In this document: positions 9,368 through 17,824 of the stretch, in pieces
How positions within the stretch are numbered: the stretch's first letter is position 1
Layout of the letters: each line of letters opens with the position of its first letter
Assembly (NCBI RefSeq): GCF_026262575.1
Contig: NZ_JAPKFL010000012.1
Span: forward strand, 62,001-126,000
Direction of reading: 5' to 3'
Length of the DNA stretch: 64,000 nt
Origin: Streptomyces marinisediminis
GTDB lineage: Bacteria; Actinomycetota; Actinomycetes; Streptomycetales; Streptomycetaceae
Notes under the pieces: model-generated
Told to the model about the DNA's origin: nothing
The model's database searches: none
The model's input: the letters and a program-made list of their open reading frames with translations, nothing else
Translations under genes and position numbers: made by a program

Positions 9368-10105
9368 TCAGATGCCGCAGCTCGGCGCGTCCCAGTACCG
9401 GCTGCCGCGGTGGTCGAGGTGGGCGTGGTCGTTGTGGCCGGGGAAGCCCGGGCCGAGGATGCCGTTGAACCCGTGGTACCGGGCCCGCTTGCTCAGGGTG
9501 CACAGCGAGTGCGATCCGGCGCCGAGGTCGGCCGCGTCCCCGTAGAGGTGACGGCTGCTGGGCGCGCCGCCGACGGCGTTGTTGCAGGCGTGGGAGCGGA
9601 AGCCGCTGGTGACGCGGATCGGCTGGTCGCCGAGGGCGTGGCGCAGCGCCTCCAGCTTCCACATGGTGCGCTTGGCGTTCTCCCGGGCCGTCGCCGCGCT
9701 GACGGCGCCGCCGCTCCAGGAGGAGTTGCACCGGTTGAGCTCCGCGAAGTCGAAGTGCGCCGGGGAGCAGTCGGCTTCCTGGAGGGCGTAGATCTTGTTG
9801 AAGGTCTGCGGCCCGGCGATGCCGTCGGCGCCGAGCCCGTAGGCGGACTGGAAGCGCTTGACGGCAGCGGCCGTGGCGGGCCCGTACTGGCCGTCGATGG
9901 CGAGCACGTTGCCGTAGCCGGGGTAGCCGGCCACGCGGATCTGGAGCTCCCGGACGTCGGACCCGGAGGCGCCCTGCGAGAGCGTGCGGTTCCACGTGTA
10001 GCAGGAGTCGGCGGAGGCGACGGGTGCGGTGGCGACGGTACCGGCGAACAACGCCGTCGCGAACATGACAAGAGCAAGGAGGCTTCGGGTCACTCGTCTA
10101 CGCAT
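9368..10105 (-). CDS. Secreted zinc D-Ala-D-Ala carboxypeptidase (M15, S. albus G type)
   Basis: This 245-residue exported enzyme cleaves the terminal D-Ala of peptidoglycan stems. It has a signal peptide (1 to about 32, cleavage near ASA-DS) and a peptidoglycan-binding type 1 domain (about 45-110, GASGSDVRELQIRVAGYPGYG). An M15 catalytic domain with SSRHLYGDAADLG and HNDHAHLDH follows. His186, Asp193 and His229 keep the 7- and 36-residue spacing of the zinc ligands in the S. albus G enzyme. Several Cys suggest disulfides. I chose ATG 10105 because the signal sequence begins there. No Shine-Dalgarno is visible, and TTGACG-N17-CACGCT ends 7 nt before the ATG, so the transcript is probably leaderless. 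Confidence 0.9.
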   Translation of the reverse strand: MRRRVTRSLLALVMFATALFAGTVATAPVASADSCYTWNRTLSQGASGSDVRELQIRVAGYPGYGNVLAIDGQYGPATAAAVKRFQSAYGLGADGIAGPQTFNKIYALQEADCSPAHFDFAELNRCNSSWSGGAVSAATARENAKRTMWKLEALRHALGDQPIRVTSGFRSHACNNAVGGAPSSRHLYGDAADLGAGSHSLCTLSKRARYHGFNGILGPGFPGHNDHAHLDHRGSRYWDAPSCGI

Positions 10106-10112
10106 GGCCCAG

Positions 10113-10141
10113 AGCGTGGCCGAGCCGTCTGTACGCGTCAA
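10113..10141 (-). promoter_or_regulatory. Candidate promoter of the M15 carboxypeptidase gene
   Basis: On the minus strand TTGACG (10136-10141) and CACGCT (10113-10118) are 17 bp apart, with the -10 ending 7 nt before the ATG. This geometry fits a leaderless mRNA. The -10 is weak, keeping only A2 and T6. Confidence 0.45.
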
Positions 10142-10153
10142 CAACGCGCGTTG
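10142..10153. promoter_or_regulatory. 12-bp perfect palindrome abutting the M15 promoter
   Basis: CAACGCGCGTTG is a perfect palindrome directly next to the candidate -35 of the carboxypeptidase promoter. Position suggests an operator; no regulator can be named. Confidence 0.4.
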
Positions 10154-10199
10154 AATGCCAGAGGGCGCGCCTCTGGCGGTGGGGGCACACGACCCGGGC

Positions 10200-10244
10200 C
10201 CGGCGCCGGACCGGCCCCCGCGCGGACGCGGGGTCCGGCGCCGG
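10200..10244 (-). terminator. Terminator downstream of def
   Basis: A 13-bp perfect stem (10200-10212 with 10232-10244) encloses a GC-rich loop that can itself fold. It lies just after the deformylase stop on the minus strand. Confidence 0.65.
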
Positions 10245-10265
10245 ACCGTGGGCGCGGCCGTCCGC

Positions 10266-10910
10266 TCAGTCGCCCGGCACCGTCTCGTAGCGCGGCGTGG
10301 ACTCGGCCATCTGCCGCAGCACGTCCTTGCGCTCCCGCTTGGAGAGGCGGTCGATGTAGAGCCGTCCGTGGAGGTGGTCCGTCTCGTGCTGGAGGCAGCG
10401 GGCGAAGTACCCCGTGCCGCGCACCCTGATGGGCTTGCCGTCGGTGTCCTGCCCGCTGACGACGGCGAAGTCCGGCCGGGGCACGGCGCAGTAGGCCCCG
10501 GGCACGGACAGGCAGCCCTCGTTGCTGTCGTCCAGCACCCGGCGCTCGGCGGGCAGTTCCTCCAGCACCGGGTTGCACACCGCGCCGACGTGGCGGACGC
10601 CGTCGTCGTCGGGGCAGTCGTAGACGAACACCTTCAGGTCCACGCCGATCTGGTTGGCGGCGAGCCCGACGCCCTCGGCGGCGCGCTGGGAGGCGAACAT
10701 GTCGTCCACCAGGGCGGCCAGCTCGGGGCCGAAGTCGGTGACCTCCCGGCACTCGCGGTGCAGCACCGGGTTGCCGACCACGGTGATCGGGCGGGCGGTG
10801 CCGCGCTCCCGGTGCGCGCTCTCGCGCGCCTCGCAGTCCTCGGTGTCGACGATGAACTCCGAGTCGGCCGCGTCGGTGCGCGCCTCACCGGTCTGTTGCT
10901 CCTGAGCCAT
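10266..10910 (-). CDS. def: Peptide deformylase
   Basis: This 214-residue metalloenzyme removes the formyl group from nascent N-termini. All three motifs are present: [10 protein letters not shown] (80-89), EGCLSVPG (Cys133) and [10 protein letters not shown] (His175, His179 with the catalytic Glu). A hydrophilic extension of about 40 residues precedes the catalytic domain, making it longer than the E. coli enzyme, as in many actinobacterial paralogues. I chose ATG 10910 (MAQEQQ); an in-frame upstream start at 10985 would add 25 Arg/Pro-rich residues. Streptomycetes usually carry several def genes, so this may not be the only copy. Confidence 0.93.
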   Translation of the reverse strand: MAQEQQTGEARTDAADSEFIVDTEDCEARESAHRERGTARPITVVGNPVLHRECREVTDFGPELAALVDDMFASQRAAEGVGLAANQIGVDLKVFVYDCPDDDGVRHVGAVCNPVLEELPAERRVLDDSNEGCLSVPGAYCAVPRPDFAVVSGQDTDGKPIRVRGTGYFARCLQHETDHLHGRLYIDRLSKRERKDVLRQMAESTPRYETVPGD

Positions 10911-11019
10911 GCCGCCGTACGCCTTCCTCGACTGCCTGCGGGGTCGCCCTACAGGGTAAGGCTCCACGCGGCGCCGCGGTGCCACGCCCGGACGGTGGGG
11001 CCCGGCCGGGGAAGCGGGG

Positions 11020-12039
11020 TCAGCAGACCTCTTCGAGATCCCGCCACTCGCGGGTGTCGGGGCTGTCGGCGACCCAGCCGTCCAGCAGCCCGCGGACCAG
11101 GGAGGCGGGCGCGGCCAGCCCGCACTCGCGCTCGGGGGTCCACACCTGGTCGGGGCCGCTGCCCGCCGCCATGTGGCCCAGGGGGCCCGGCTGGCCCGGC
11201 TCGCTGTGGTCGTGCGGATCGTGCCGCAGGGCGGTGCCGTCCCCCTCGTCGCTGGCCATCCGCGACTCCGAGCACGAGCGGCACAGCAGCCGCACGGAGG
11301 ACGACCAGTCCTCCGCGGCGAACCCCGCCTCGGCCGCCAGGCGCTCCAGGGCCTCCCGGTCGGCCTCGGTGGCCGCCTCCAGCAGCACCACCCAGGTGGG
11401 CACCGGCGAGGGTGCCCAGAGTTCTATCTCGTCGAAGACGGGGTAGGCCGACGGGCGCCCGCCCCCGCCGGCCACCGTGCGCTCGCCGTGCGGGACGCCG
11501 TCGTGCAGCACCACCTCGCCCCAGCGCCGCCCGGACGAGGGCAGCGGGATGGACTGCACGGCTATGCGGGCCGGGTCGAGCCGCCGCCCCCAGACCACCT
11601 CGGACTCGCCCTCGGGCGACAGCCGCACGGCCGCGCTGCCCAGCCGCATGCCCGTCGGCTCCCCGGTGCCGGTGCCGCCGACCGCGTCGGTGGGCACCTT
11701 CAGGCCGTAGGCCTGCCAGGCCCGGCGGGCCAGCGGCCAGTCCTGCAGGGCGGTGGCCGCGATGCCCACGTTCCACCAGTCGGGCGCCCCGGTGGCGCGG
11801 TCCAGCAGGGCCACCGCGCGCAGTCCGGCGGTGCGGGCCTGCTCCCAGTCGTGGCGGAACTTGTGCAGCAGCGCCAGGTTGAACCAGGACTCCGACAGCC
11901 ACGGCTCCAGGTCCGCGGCCCGGGTGAGCAGCTCGCCCGCGTCCTCGTAGTGTCCGTCGCCGATCAGGGTGAAGGCACGGTCGGTGGCCAGCCGCCAGTC
12001 GGTGGACGGCCGCTGCCGTGCCCTGCCGAAGATCTTCAC
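11020..12039 (-). CDS. TPR-containing hypothetical protein
   Basis: This 339-residue cytoplasmic protein has an N-terminal tetratricopeptide region (about residues 10-110; [37 protein letters not shown]). A novel C-terminal domain of about 200 residues follows, with paired Cys in [10 protein letters not shown]. The GTG at 12039 follows GCGGGAGCATC and gives the clean start [15 protein letters not shown]. The gene ends 109 bp before the def start on the same strand. TPRs suggest protein binding; I cannot assign a function. The protein type is widespread in streptomycetes near sigR. Confidence 0.8.
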   Translation of the reverse strand: MKIFGRARQRPSTDWRLATDRAFTLIGDGHYEDAGELLTRAADLEPWLSESWFNLALLHKFRHDWEQARTAGLRAVALLDRATGAPDWWNVGIAATALQDWPLARRAWQAYGLKVPTDAVGGTGTGEPTGMRLGSAAVRLSPEGESEVVWGRRLDPARIAVQSIPLPSSGRRWGEVVLHDGVPHGERTVAGGGGRPSAYPVFDEIELWAPSPVPTWVVLLEAATEADREALERLAAEAGFAAEDWSSSVRLLCRSCSESRMASDEGDGTALRHDPHDHSEPGQPGPLGHMAAGSGPDQVWTPERECGLAAPASLVRGLLDGWVADSPDTREWRDLEEVC

Positions 12040-12398
12040 GATGCTCCCGCCTGATTCCCGCCTGTCGATGGGTGGCGTGTACCCGGTCGAGTGCGCCGCG
12101 CACGGCGCCTGGGGTGTCGCGTTACGGTGCTCTGCCCCCGCATCCAACCATGCCCGCTCCAGGGTGTGCTCATGACCCGTGTTCCGGACCGTTCCGCACG
12201 GCCGCGCCCGGGCCCCTACACGGCCCAGCTTGCTCCAGCCGCCCGCGGGGCGCGACACGGCGGGGGTCGAGCGGGGGTGCGGCGCGGGACGGCGGCGCCG
12301 CCGGGGCCGCCGCGGCGGCCCGACGGTGGCCGGGCGGGCGGCGGCCGGAAGGAGCGCCGGGCCGGGCGACCGGTGCGGGCGGAGGCGGCGGGCCCGGC
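12040..12398. other. 359-bp gap between the TPR gene and rsrA
   Basis: No convincing gene is seen. Open frames here are Arg/Gly/Pro-rich shadows. It must contain the promoter of the TPR gene and the 3' end of the sigR-rsrA transcript. GC-rich runs around 12290-12330 can fold, but no clear long stem was found. Confidence 0.5.
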
Positions 12399-12785
12399 TC
12401 AGCGGGCGTTGCGGCGGGCGGACGCCGACGGACCGCCGGGCTCCGCCTCCTCGCCCGGTGCCGGTGCGGCGGCCTGGGCGCCCTGCGCTGCCGGGGCGCC
12501 GTCGAACACCGCGCGCTCCGGTCTCGTCTCCCCGGACCGGATGAGGTCGATGCGGCCCATCACCTTCGAGCGCAGGTCGGTGGGCACCTCGTCGCGCCCG
12601 CAACAGCGCTTGACCAGCTTCTTCACCGCCTGCTCCAGCCCGTACTTCTCCAGGCACGGCGAGCACTCGTCGAAGTGCTCCGCGAGCTTCTTGCGGTCCG
12701 CCTCGGGCATCTCCTGGTCCAAGTACTCGTACAGGTGGTCCAGGACCTCGGAGCAGTCCGTCTCGTGCGGCTTGCCGCAGCTCAT
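12399..12785 (-). CDS. rsrA: Zinc-binding redox-sensing anti-sigma factor RsrA
   Basis: This 128-residue ZAS protein holds SigR inactive under reducing conditions and releases it when thiols oxidise to disulfide. The key residues sit at the same numbers as in S. coelicolor RsrA: Cys11, His37, Cys41 and Cys44 (HFDECSPC), plus Cys3, Cys61 and Cys62. The tail after about residue 90 is a low-complexity Ala/Glu/Pro extension. The ATG overlaps the sigR stop by one base (TGATG), so the anti-sigma is translationally coupled to its sigma factor, which helps keep them stoichiometric. Confidence 0.95.
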   Translation of the reverse strand: MSCGKPHETDCSEVLDHLYEYLDQEMPEADRKKLAEHFDECSPCLEKYGLEQAVKKLVKRCCGRDEVPTDLRSKVMGRIDLIRSGETRPERAVFDGAPAAQGAQAAAPAPGEEAEPGGPSASARRNAR

Positions 12786-13639
12786 CAGTCCGAGCCCTTC
12801 CGGTCGTGCGCCTCGTCGAACCCCCCGGAACCGCCCGCACCGGCCGCCGCGCCGGCCGGGACGAGCCCGCGCTCGCGCGCGTAGTCCTCCAACATGCCGC
12901 GGAGCTGGCGCCGGCCGCGGTGCAACCGCGACATCACGGTGCCGATCGGCGTTCCCATGATGTCCGCGATCTCCTTGTAGGCAAACCCCTCGACGTCGGC
13001 GAGGTAGACCGCGATGCGGAACTCCTCGGGGATCGCCTGTAGGGCCTCCTTGACGTCGGAGTCCGGCAGGTGGTCCAGCGCCTGCGACTCCGCCGAGCGC
13101 AGCCCGGTCGACATGTGCGACTCGGCGCGGGCGAGCTGCCAGTCCTCGATCTCCTCCGCCGCGCTGCGCTGCGGCTCGCGCTGCTTCTTGCGGTAGGAGT
13201 TGATGAACGTGTTGGTCAGGATGCGGTAGAGCCACGCCTTGAGGTTGGTGCCCTCGCGGAACTGGTGGAACGAGCCGTACGCCTTGGCGTACGTTTCCTG
13301 CACCAAGTCCTCGGCGTCGGCCGGGTTGCGCGTCATGCGCAGGGCGGCCGAGTACATCTGGTCCAGGTAGGCGAGGGCGTCGCGCTCGAAGCGTGCGTTG
13401 CGCTCGGCGTCGGTCTCCCGCGATGCGCGCTGCTTACCGTCCTCGGTGCCGGTGACCGGACCCACCTCCTGCGTTGCGGCGGTGAACCCGGGGCCGGGCC
13501 CACTCGAACCGGAGAATAGACGACCCGTACCGGTTTCCACCTCATCCGCCACCTGAATCGTCCGGGCACCGGCCAGCGTCAGCGTGGCCCAGTCCACGTC
13601 AATGGCGCGGGGACGCTGCGGGCAAGCGACAGAACCCAT
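12785..13639 (-). CDS. sigR: ECF sigma factor SigR, with long isoform start
   Basis: Thiol-oxidative-stress sigma factor controlling thioredoxin, mycothiol and protein-quality genes. Region 2 (about residues 85-155; [19 protein letters not shown]) and region 4 (about 205-260; [16 protein letters not shown]) are intact. ATG 13639 has AGGAGAGGAAG 8 nt upstream and gives 284 residues. A second GTG at 13465 ([10 protein letters not shown]) gives 226 residues, matching the classical SigR. S. coelicolor makes an unstable long form with a similar 55-residue extension from the stress-induced transcript, so the 58-residue extension is probably real. The promoter upstream is SigR-type. Confidence 0.95.
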   Translation of the reverse strand: MGSVACPQRPRAIDVDWATLTLAGARTIQVADEVETGTGRLFSGSSGPGPGFTAATQEVGPVTGTEDGKQRASRETDAERNARFERDALAYLDQMYSAALRMTRNPADAEDLVQETYAKAYGSFHQFREGTNLKAWLYRILTNTFINSYRKKQREPQRSAAEEIEDWQLARAESHMSTGLRSAESQALDHLPDSDVKEALQAIPEEFRIAVYLADVEGFAYKEIADIMGTPIGTVMSRLHRGRRQLRGMLEDYARERGLVPAGAAAGAGGSGGFDEAHDRKGSD

Positions 13640-13734
13640 GACGGCGGCTTCCTCTCCTCAAAGCGTGCGTCTCGACTCGCGGCGGCCGTCGCGCGGACGG
13701 CCGACCGGACGCGTATGCCCCCGGCACCGCGCAC

Positions 13735-13760
13735 AACGCTGTGGCGGGTTCCGTCATTCC
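13735..13760 (-). promoter_or_regulatory. SigR-dependent promoter of sigR (sigRp2-like)
   Basis: On the minus strand GGAAT (13756-13760) and GTT (13735-13737) are exactly 18 bp apart, the SigR consensus. It lies about 100 bp before the long-form start and overlaps the 3' end of the neighbouring hydrolase gene. Confidence 0.9.
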
Positions 13761-14389
13761 CGCAGCCAGGCGGCGACGGCGTCGGTGACCGCGGCGAGCG
13801 CCGCCTCCTGGCTGGTGGCGGCCCGCTTGGGCACCGCGAAGCCGTGGTCGGCGTCGGGCACGGCGGCCAGCGGGGTACCCGGCGGGAACTCCTCGGGCCG
13901 GCCGAAGGGGTCGCGGGCGCCCTGTACGACGAGGAGGGGCGCCCCGGCCCCGGCCAGCTCCCCCGCGCGCGAGGACTCCGGCCGGCCCGGCGGGTGCAGC
14001 GGGAAGGCCAGCGCGAGCACGGCGCGGGCGCCCAACCCGGCCGCCGTGCGGCACGCCACCCGGGCACCGGCGCTGCGGCCCCCGGCGATCACGGGCGGCC
14101 CCGGCTCGGCGAGCACGGGCCACAGCGCCCGCCAGGCGGCGTCCAGCGTCTTCGGCGCGGGCGCCACCTTCCGGCCCGCGACGCGCCAGGGCTGCTCGAC
14201 GAGGGCGACGGTCACGCCGTGCGCGGGCAGAGCGGCCGCCAGCGCCGCCAGGTCCCGGGCCTCGACGCCGCCGCCCGCCCCGTGGCCGAGCGCGAGCACC
14301 CGGCGCGCGTTCGGCGCCGGGTGCCAGGTGACGCGGGCCTCCCCGGCCGGGGTGGGAACCCGCTGCGTACGCGGTGCGGAGCTGCTCAT
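13754..14389 (-). CDS. Alpha/beta-hydrolase (KANL3/Tex30-type, dienelactone-hydrolase-like)
   Basis: A 211-residue cytoplasmic alpha/beta hydrolase with an oxyanion-type GHGAGG (about 35-40) and nucleophile elbow GGRSAGA. The acid lies in QGARDPFG and the catalytic His in DADHGF, so the triad is complete. The start ATG 14389 (MSSSAPRTQ) follows a low-complexity gap. The end overlaps the sigR promoter element, but there is no sign of co-transcription with sigR beyond shared strand. The substrate is unknown. Confidence 0.82.
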   Translation of the reverse strand: MSSSAPRTQRVPTPAGEARVTWHPAPNARRVLALGHGAGGGVEARDLAALAAALPAHGVTVALVEQPWRVAGRKVAPAPKTLDAAWRALWPVLAEPGPPVIAGGRSAGARVACRTAAGLGARAVLALAFPLHPPGRPESSRAGELAGAGAPLLVVQGARDPFGRPEEFPPGTPLAAVPDADHGFAVPKRAATSQEAALAAVTDAVAAWLRE

Positions 14390-14514
14390 GCCCGCCAGCG
14401 TGCCAGAGCCGGGGCCCGCCCTGCGGCCGGACACCACCGCGCGCACGCCGCCCCCGCCCGGACGGCACGCCCGCCTGCTACCGCACGCGACGTGCCGCAC
14501 GACGTGACTTTCCA

Positions 14515-14580
14515 CACGCACGCCCGTGCCCGCACGCACGCCCGTGCCCGCACGCACGCCCGTGCCCGCACGCCCGTACC
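14515..14580. repeat. 18-bp tandem repeat between SRAP and hydrolase genes
   Basis: Three to four copies of the 18-mer CACGCACGCCCGTGCCCG lie in the gap 14390-14616. The copies are adjacent with no spacers and no cas genes are near, so this is a minisatellite and not a CRISPR. Confidence 0.85.
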
Positions 14581-14616
14581 CGCCCCGGGGCGGCGCGGGG
14601 GGGGGTCGCACGGGGG

Positions 14617-15432
14617 TCAGAAGAGGGTCTTCTCCTCCGGCTCCGCGAGTTCCCGCAGCAGCTCGGGGGCGTTGTTGCGCACGTTGCTCACCTCCGTGCC
14701 CACCGGGTAGGCGCGGTGCCGCCCCGTGGGCAGGCCGTTCAGCAGGTCGCGCAGCTCGTCCGCGTCGTCGCGCGCCGGGTCCAGCCAGGCGTCCCAGCGC
14801 TCGGGCGGGAGGGCGACCGGCATGCGCGGGTGGATGTCGGCGAGCGAGCGCGGCCCGGTGCCGCCCGCCCCGGGCAGCGGGGTGGTCTCGGCCTCGGTGG
14901 TGAGCACCGTGCACGTCACCCACCAGGCGCGCGGGTCGCCCTCGGGGCGCGTGCCGTCGCGCCAGAACTCGTAGAGCCCGGCCAGCGCCATCACCGATCC
15001 GTCGACCGGTGTGACGAAGTAGGGCTGCTTGCGGGCCCGCTTCCGGCGGCCCTGCTGCTCCAGGTCCAGCTCGCCCCTGCCGGTGACCCACTCGAAGTAC
15101 CCGTCGGCCGGCAGCAGGCAGCGGCGGGCGGCGAAGGCCCGCCGGAAGGCGGGCTTCTCGTGCACCGTCTCGGCCCTGGCGTTGATCATCTTCACGCCCA
15201 GTTCGGGGGACTTCGCCCAGGGCGGCACCAGGCCCCAGCGCAGCACGCGCAGTTGCCGCACCGGCTCGGGCGTCGGGGCGTCCTTCAGCGGCCGGTCCAG
15301 GACCGCGAAGACGTCCTTGGTCGGCGCCACGTTGTAGTCGGGGGCCAGCGTCTCCTCCGGCTCCCACTTGCGCACATCGAACAGCCCCACCAGGTCCTCG
15401 GGGCTCCGGCTCGCCGCGTACCTACCGCACAT
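14617..15432 (-). CDS. SOS response-associated peptidase (SRAP, HMCES/YedK family)
   Basis: A 271-residue protein that covalently captures abasic sites in single-stranded DNA. Met is followed directly by the essential Cys2 (MCGRYAAS), exposed after Met removal, which fixes the start at 15432. Other conserved parts are YNVAPT, NARAET, the PADGYFEW segment and the active-site His region MPVALPPE. Despite the family name no LexA-type box is visible upstream. A 14-bp stem ends 9 bp before the ATG, so little room remains for a leader. Mycobacteria carry an SRAP gene near sigH, matching the sigR linkage here. Confidence 0.92.
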   Translation of the reverse strand: MCGRYAASRSPEDLVGLFDVRKWEPEETLAPDYNVAPTKDVFAVLDRPLKDAPTPEPVRQLRVLRWGLVPPWAKSPELGVKMINARAETVHEKPAFRRAFAARRCLLPADGYFEWVTGRGELDLEQQGRRKRARKQPYFVTPVDGSVMALAGLYEFWRDGTRPEGDPRAWWVTCTVLTTEAETTPLPGAGGTGPRSLADIHPRMPVALPPERWDAWLDPARDDADELRDLLNGLPTGRHRAYPVGTEVSNVRNNAPELLRELAEPEEKTLF

Positions 15433-15440
15433 GGGTGCCA

Positions 15441-15481
15441 CCCTGCCACGCCGCACCGACAGGCGGGGCGGCGTGGCAGGG
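15441..15481 (-). terminator. Hairpin between glycosyltransferase stop and SRAP start
   Basis: A perfect 14-bp stem (15441-15454 with 15468-15481) has a 13-nt loop. It probably terminates the glycosyltransferase transcript. Because it abuts the SRAP start it could also limit that gene's translation on read-through mRNA. Confidence 0.7.
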
Positions 15482-15490
15482 ACCGGGCGG

Positions 15491-17641
15491 TCAGGCCCCG
15501 GGTGCCTCCGCCGCCCCGTCCGCCTCGTCGGCCCGGTCCTTGGCGCTGAGCGCCAGCTCGCCGCGGAAGGTGACGTAGGGCTTCACCCGGGTCGCGCCGC
15601 GGTCGGCGTGGGCGAACTCCAGCTCGGGGAAGGTGTCGGTCTTGCGGCGGTCGGCCGAGTCCCCGCCGATCCGGCCCAGCGGCACCCGCGCGGCGCCGGG
15701 GGCCGGCACCAGGCGCAGGTCCCACAGGTCGTGCTCGACGCTGCGCCGGGCGAGCACGTCGTCGTAGGGCAGCGTCACCGACACGCGCCCGTCCGGCAGC
15801 GCCTGGACGGGCGCCTGGAAGTCGTATGCCTCCGCCTGCCGGGAGACGGCGACGACGGCGGCCTCGGGGCCGGCTTCGACGCCGTACAGCCGGGCCGTGA
15901 CGGTGGCCGCGGCCTCCCCCACCTCCACCTGCTCGACCTCCGCGTGCCGGGGCCGCAGCCAGGTGCGCACGCTGAGGTTGCCGTCGGCGGTGGTGTAGGG
16001 CACCCAGGACGTCACGCCGTCCGCGCCGGAGCGGGGCGGCAGCGGGACGAGGGCGGCCGTCTCCACCAGGGTCGCCGCCACCCGGCGGCCCCGGCCCTGG
16101 CCACCGCGCGGCACCACGTACGCGTCCCAGCGGCCTTCCGCCAGGGTGTGCGCCGAGCGCTCGACGACGGCCTCGACACGGCCGTCGACCGCCTGGTCGC
16201 GGGCGGGCAGCGGGACCCGGACCGACCGCCCCTCCTCGTCCTTGCGCAGCCGCAGCACCAGGTCGTGCTCCCGGTGGGGCATGCCCGCGGTGGCCACGCG
16301 CACGACCAGCCCGCCGTCCGCGGTGGCCCGGGCGTGCGCGGTGGGCGTCCAGCGCGCGGCGGGCCGCGCGGGGGCCGGTGCGGAGCGGCGCCCCGGGCGC
16401 AGCGCGCGCACCGCCGAGCGCAACCGGTCGCCCAGCGTGCGCGGCCGGGGGGCGGGGGCGCCGGCGGCCGGGAGGCGGATGCCGCGCTCGGCGGCGAGTT
16501 CCGCGATCAGCTCCAGGTAGCGCCCGGCGATGGCGGCGGGCGCGTACCGCCGCACCGTCTCCAGCGCGGCGCGGCCCATGGCCCGGCGGCGCTCCTCGTC
16601 GTCGATGAGCTGGAGCAGCGCGTCGGCGAAGGCGTCCTCGCCCCCCTCCAGCGGCACCAGCAGCCCGTCCCGGCCGTGCGTGATGATCTCGCCGGGCCCG
16701 TAGGGGCAGTCGGTGGCCACGACCGGTACCCCGCAGTGCATGGCCTCCACGATGGTCATGCCGAAGGACTCGGTGTCCGAGGAGACCGCGGCGATGGCCC
16801 CCTTGGCCCACTCGGTCTCGATGGGCGTGACGGCCCCCATGAGCCGGACGCGGTTGTACAGGCCCAGCTCCTGGACGAGCCGGCGCAGCGCGTCGGCGTT
16901 GCGGCCGCGCCCGTACAGGCGCAGGTGCCAGTCCGGGCGTTCGGCGGCGACCTTGGCGAAGGCGCGGATCAGCCGGTCGTAGCGCTTGACCGGGATGAGC
17001 CGGCCCGCCGCGACGACGGTCTTCGAGGCCAGGTCGGAGGGGCTCACCTCGGGCGCCGGCACCGCGTTGGGCACGCACAGGATGCGGGTGGCCACGTCCG
17101 GCAGCGTCCGGCGGTAGTGCCGGGCGTCCGCCTCGGAGACCGTGACGAAGGCGTCCAGCCCGGCCAGCGCGGCGTTCTGGTCGGCGGCCAACTGGTCGGT
17201 GTGGAGGTCGAGCGTCACGTGCTCCTGGCCGATGCGCAGGTAGTCGCGCCGGCCGTAGCGGTCGAGGTAGCCGTTGAGCACGGGGCGGGTGCCGATCACC
17301 ACGTGCGCGTCGGTCTCGCGCAGGTAGGCCGAGACCCGCTCGTCCGTCAGGCGGGTCGGGGCGAGCGGTCCGTTGCTCACCCCGGGGTCGGGCCACATGT
17401 CGGTGGGCTCGGCGAGCCGGGGGTGCCCGCCCTCGTACCCGGGGGCGTCCTTGCGCCAGTCGATGAGCGGCGTGATCCGCACCCCGCGGCCGAAGTCGAT
17501 CCGCGGTTCCGTCCTGCTGCGGTACACCGAGGCGATCTCGACCGTGTGCCCGGCCTCGGCCAGCGCCGCGCTGAGGTTCGCCGTCGACCGGATCGTCCCC
17601 CCGATCCCGTACGCGTTGTACAACAAGAACGCGATCTTCAC
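15491..17641 (-). CDS. Family 4 glycosyltransferase with C-terminal extension
   Basis: A 716-residue protein. Residues 1 to about 400 are a GT-B retaining glycosyltransferase: N-terminal Rossmann VKIAFLLYNAYGIGGT, a donor-site segment AAGRLIPVKRYDRLI, and the EX7E motif in ESFGMTIVEAMHCGVPVVATD. The last 300 or so residues form a separate beta-rich region with repeated RVPL/VRV patterns, as in some teichoic-acid-type glycosyltransferases. The GTG at 17641 follows GGGGAAGG at 7 nt. No signal or membrane segment is seen. Acceptor and product are unknown; a surface polymer is plausible given the GGTIRS nucleotide-sugar site. Confidence 0.83.
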   Translation of the reverse strand: MKIAFLLYNAYGIGGTIRSTANLSAALAEAGHTVEIASVYRSRTEPRIDFGRGVRITPLIDWRKDAPGYEGGHPRLAEPTDMWPDPGVSNGPLAPTRLTDERVSAYLRETDAHVVIGTRPVLNGYLDRYGRRDYLRIGQEHVTLDLHTDQLAADQNAALAGLDAFVTVSEADARHYRRTLPDVATRILCVPNAVPAPEVSPSDLASKTVVAAGRLIPVKRYDRLIRAFAKVAAERPDWHLRLYGRGRNADALRRLVQELGLYNRVRLMGAVTPIETEWAKGAIAAVSSDTESFGMTIVEAMHCGVPVVATDCPYGPGEIITHGRDGLLVPLEGGEDAFADALLQLIDDEERRRAMGRAALETVRRYAPAAIAGRYLELIAELAAERGIRLPAAGAPAPRPRTLGDRLRSAVRALRPGRRSAPAPARPAARWTPTAHARATADGGLVVRVATAGMPHREHDLVLRLRKDEEGRSVRVPLPARDQAVDGRVEAVVERSAHTLAEGRWDAYVVPRGGQGRGRRVAATLVETAALVPLPPRSGADGVTSWVPYTTADGNLSVRTWLRPRHAEVEQVEVGEAAATVTARLYGVEAGPEAAVVAVSRQAEAYDFQAPVQALPDGRVSVTLPYDDVLARRSVEHDLWDLRLVPAPGAARVPLGRIGGDSADRRKTDTFPELEFAHADRGATRVKPYVTFRGELALSAKDRADEADGAAEAPGA

Positions 17642-17824
17642 GTTCACACCTTCCCCGATTGCGGCAGATCCCCGGCGAACGCCCGCCAATGGTCAAGCGC
17701 CGAGCGTACCCGGGCGATGCCCCCCAAACCGCGCCGGACCGGTGGACCACCTCGCCCCGACCGCGCGGGGCCCGTGCGAGGCTGGTGCGGGGTTGTGCGG
17801 GTCTGGGAGAACTCTAGGGGAACG

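Noticed and set aside
14515..14580. Short repeats that could suggest a CRISPR
   Set aside because: 18-bp units are adjacent without spacers, few in number, and no cas genes are near.
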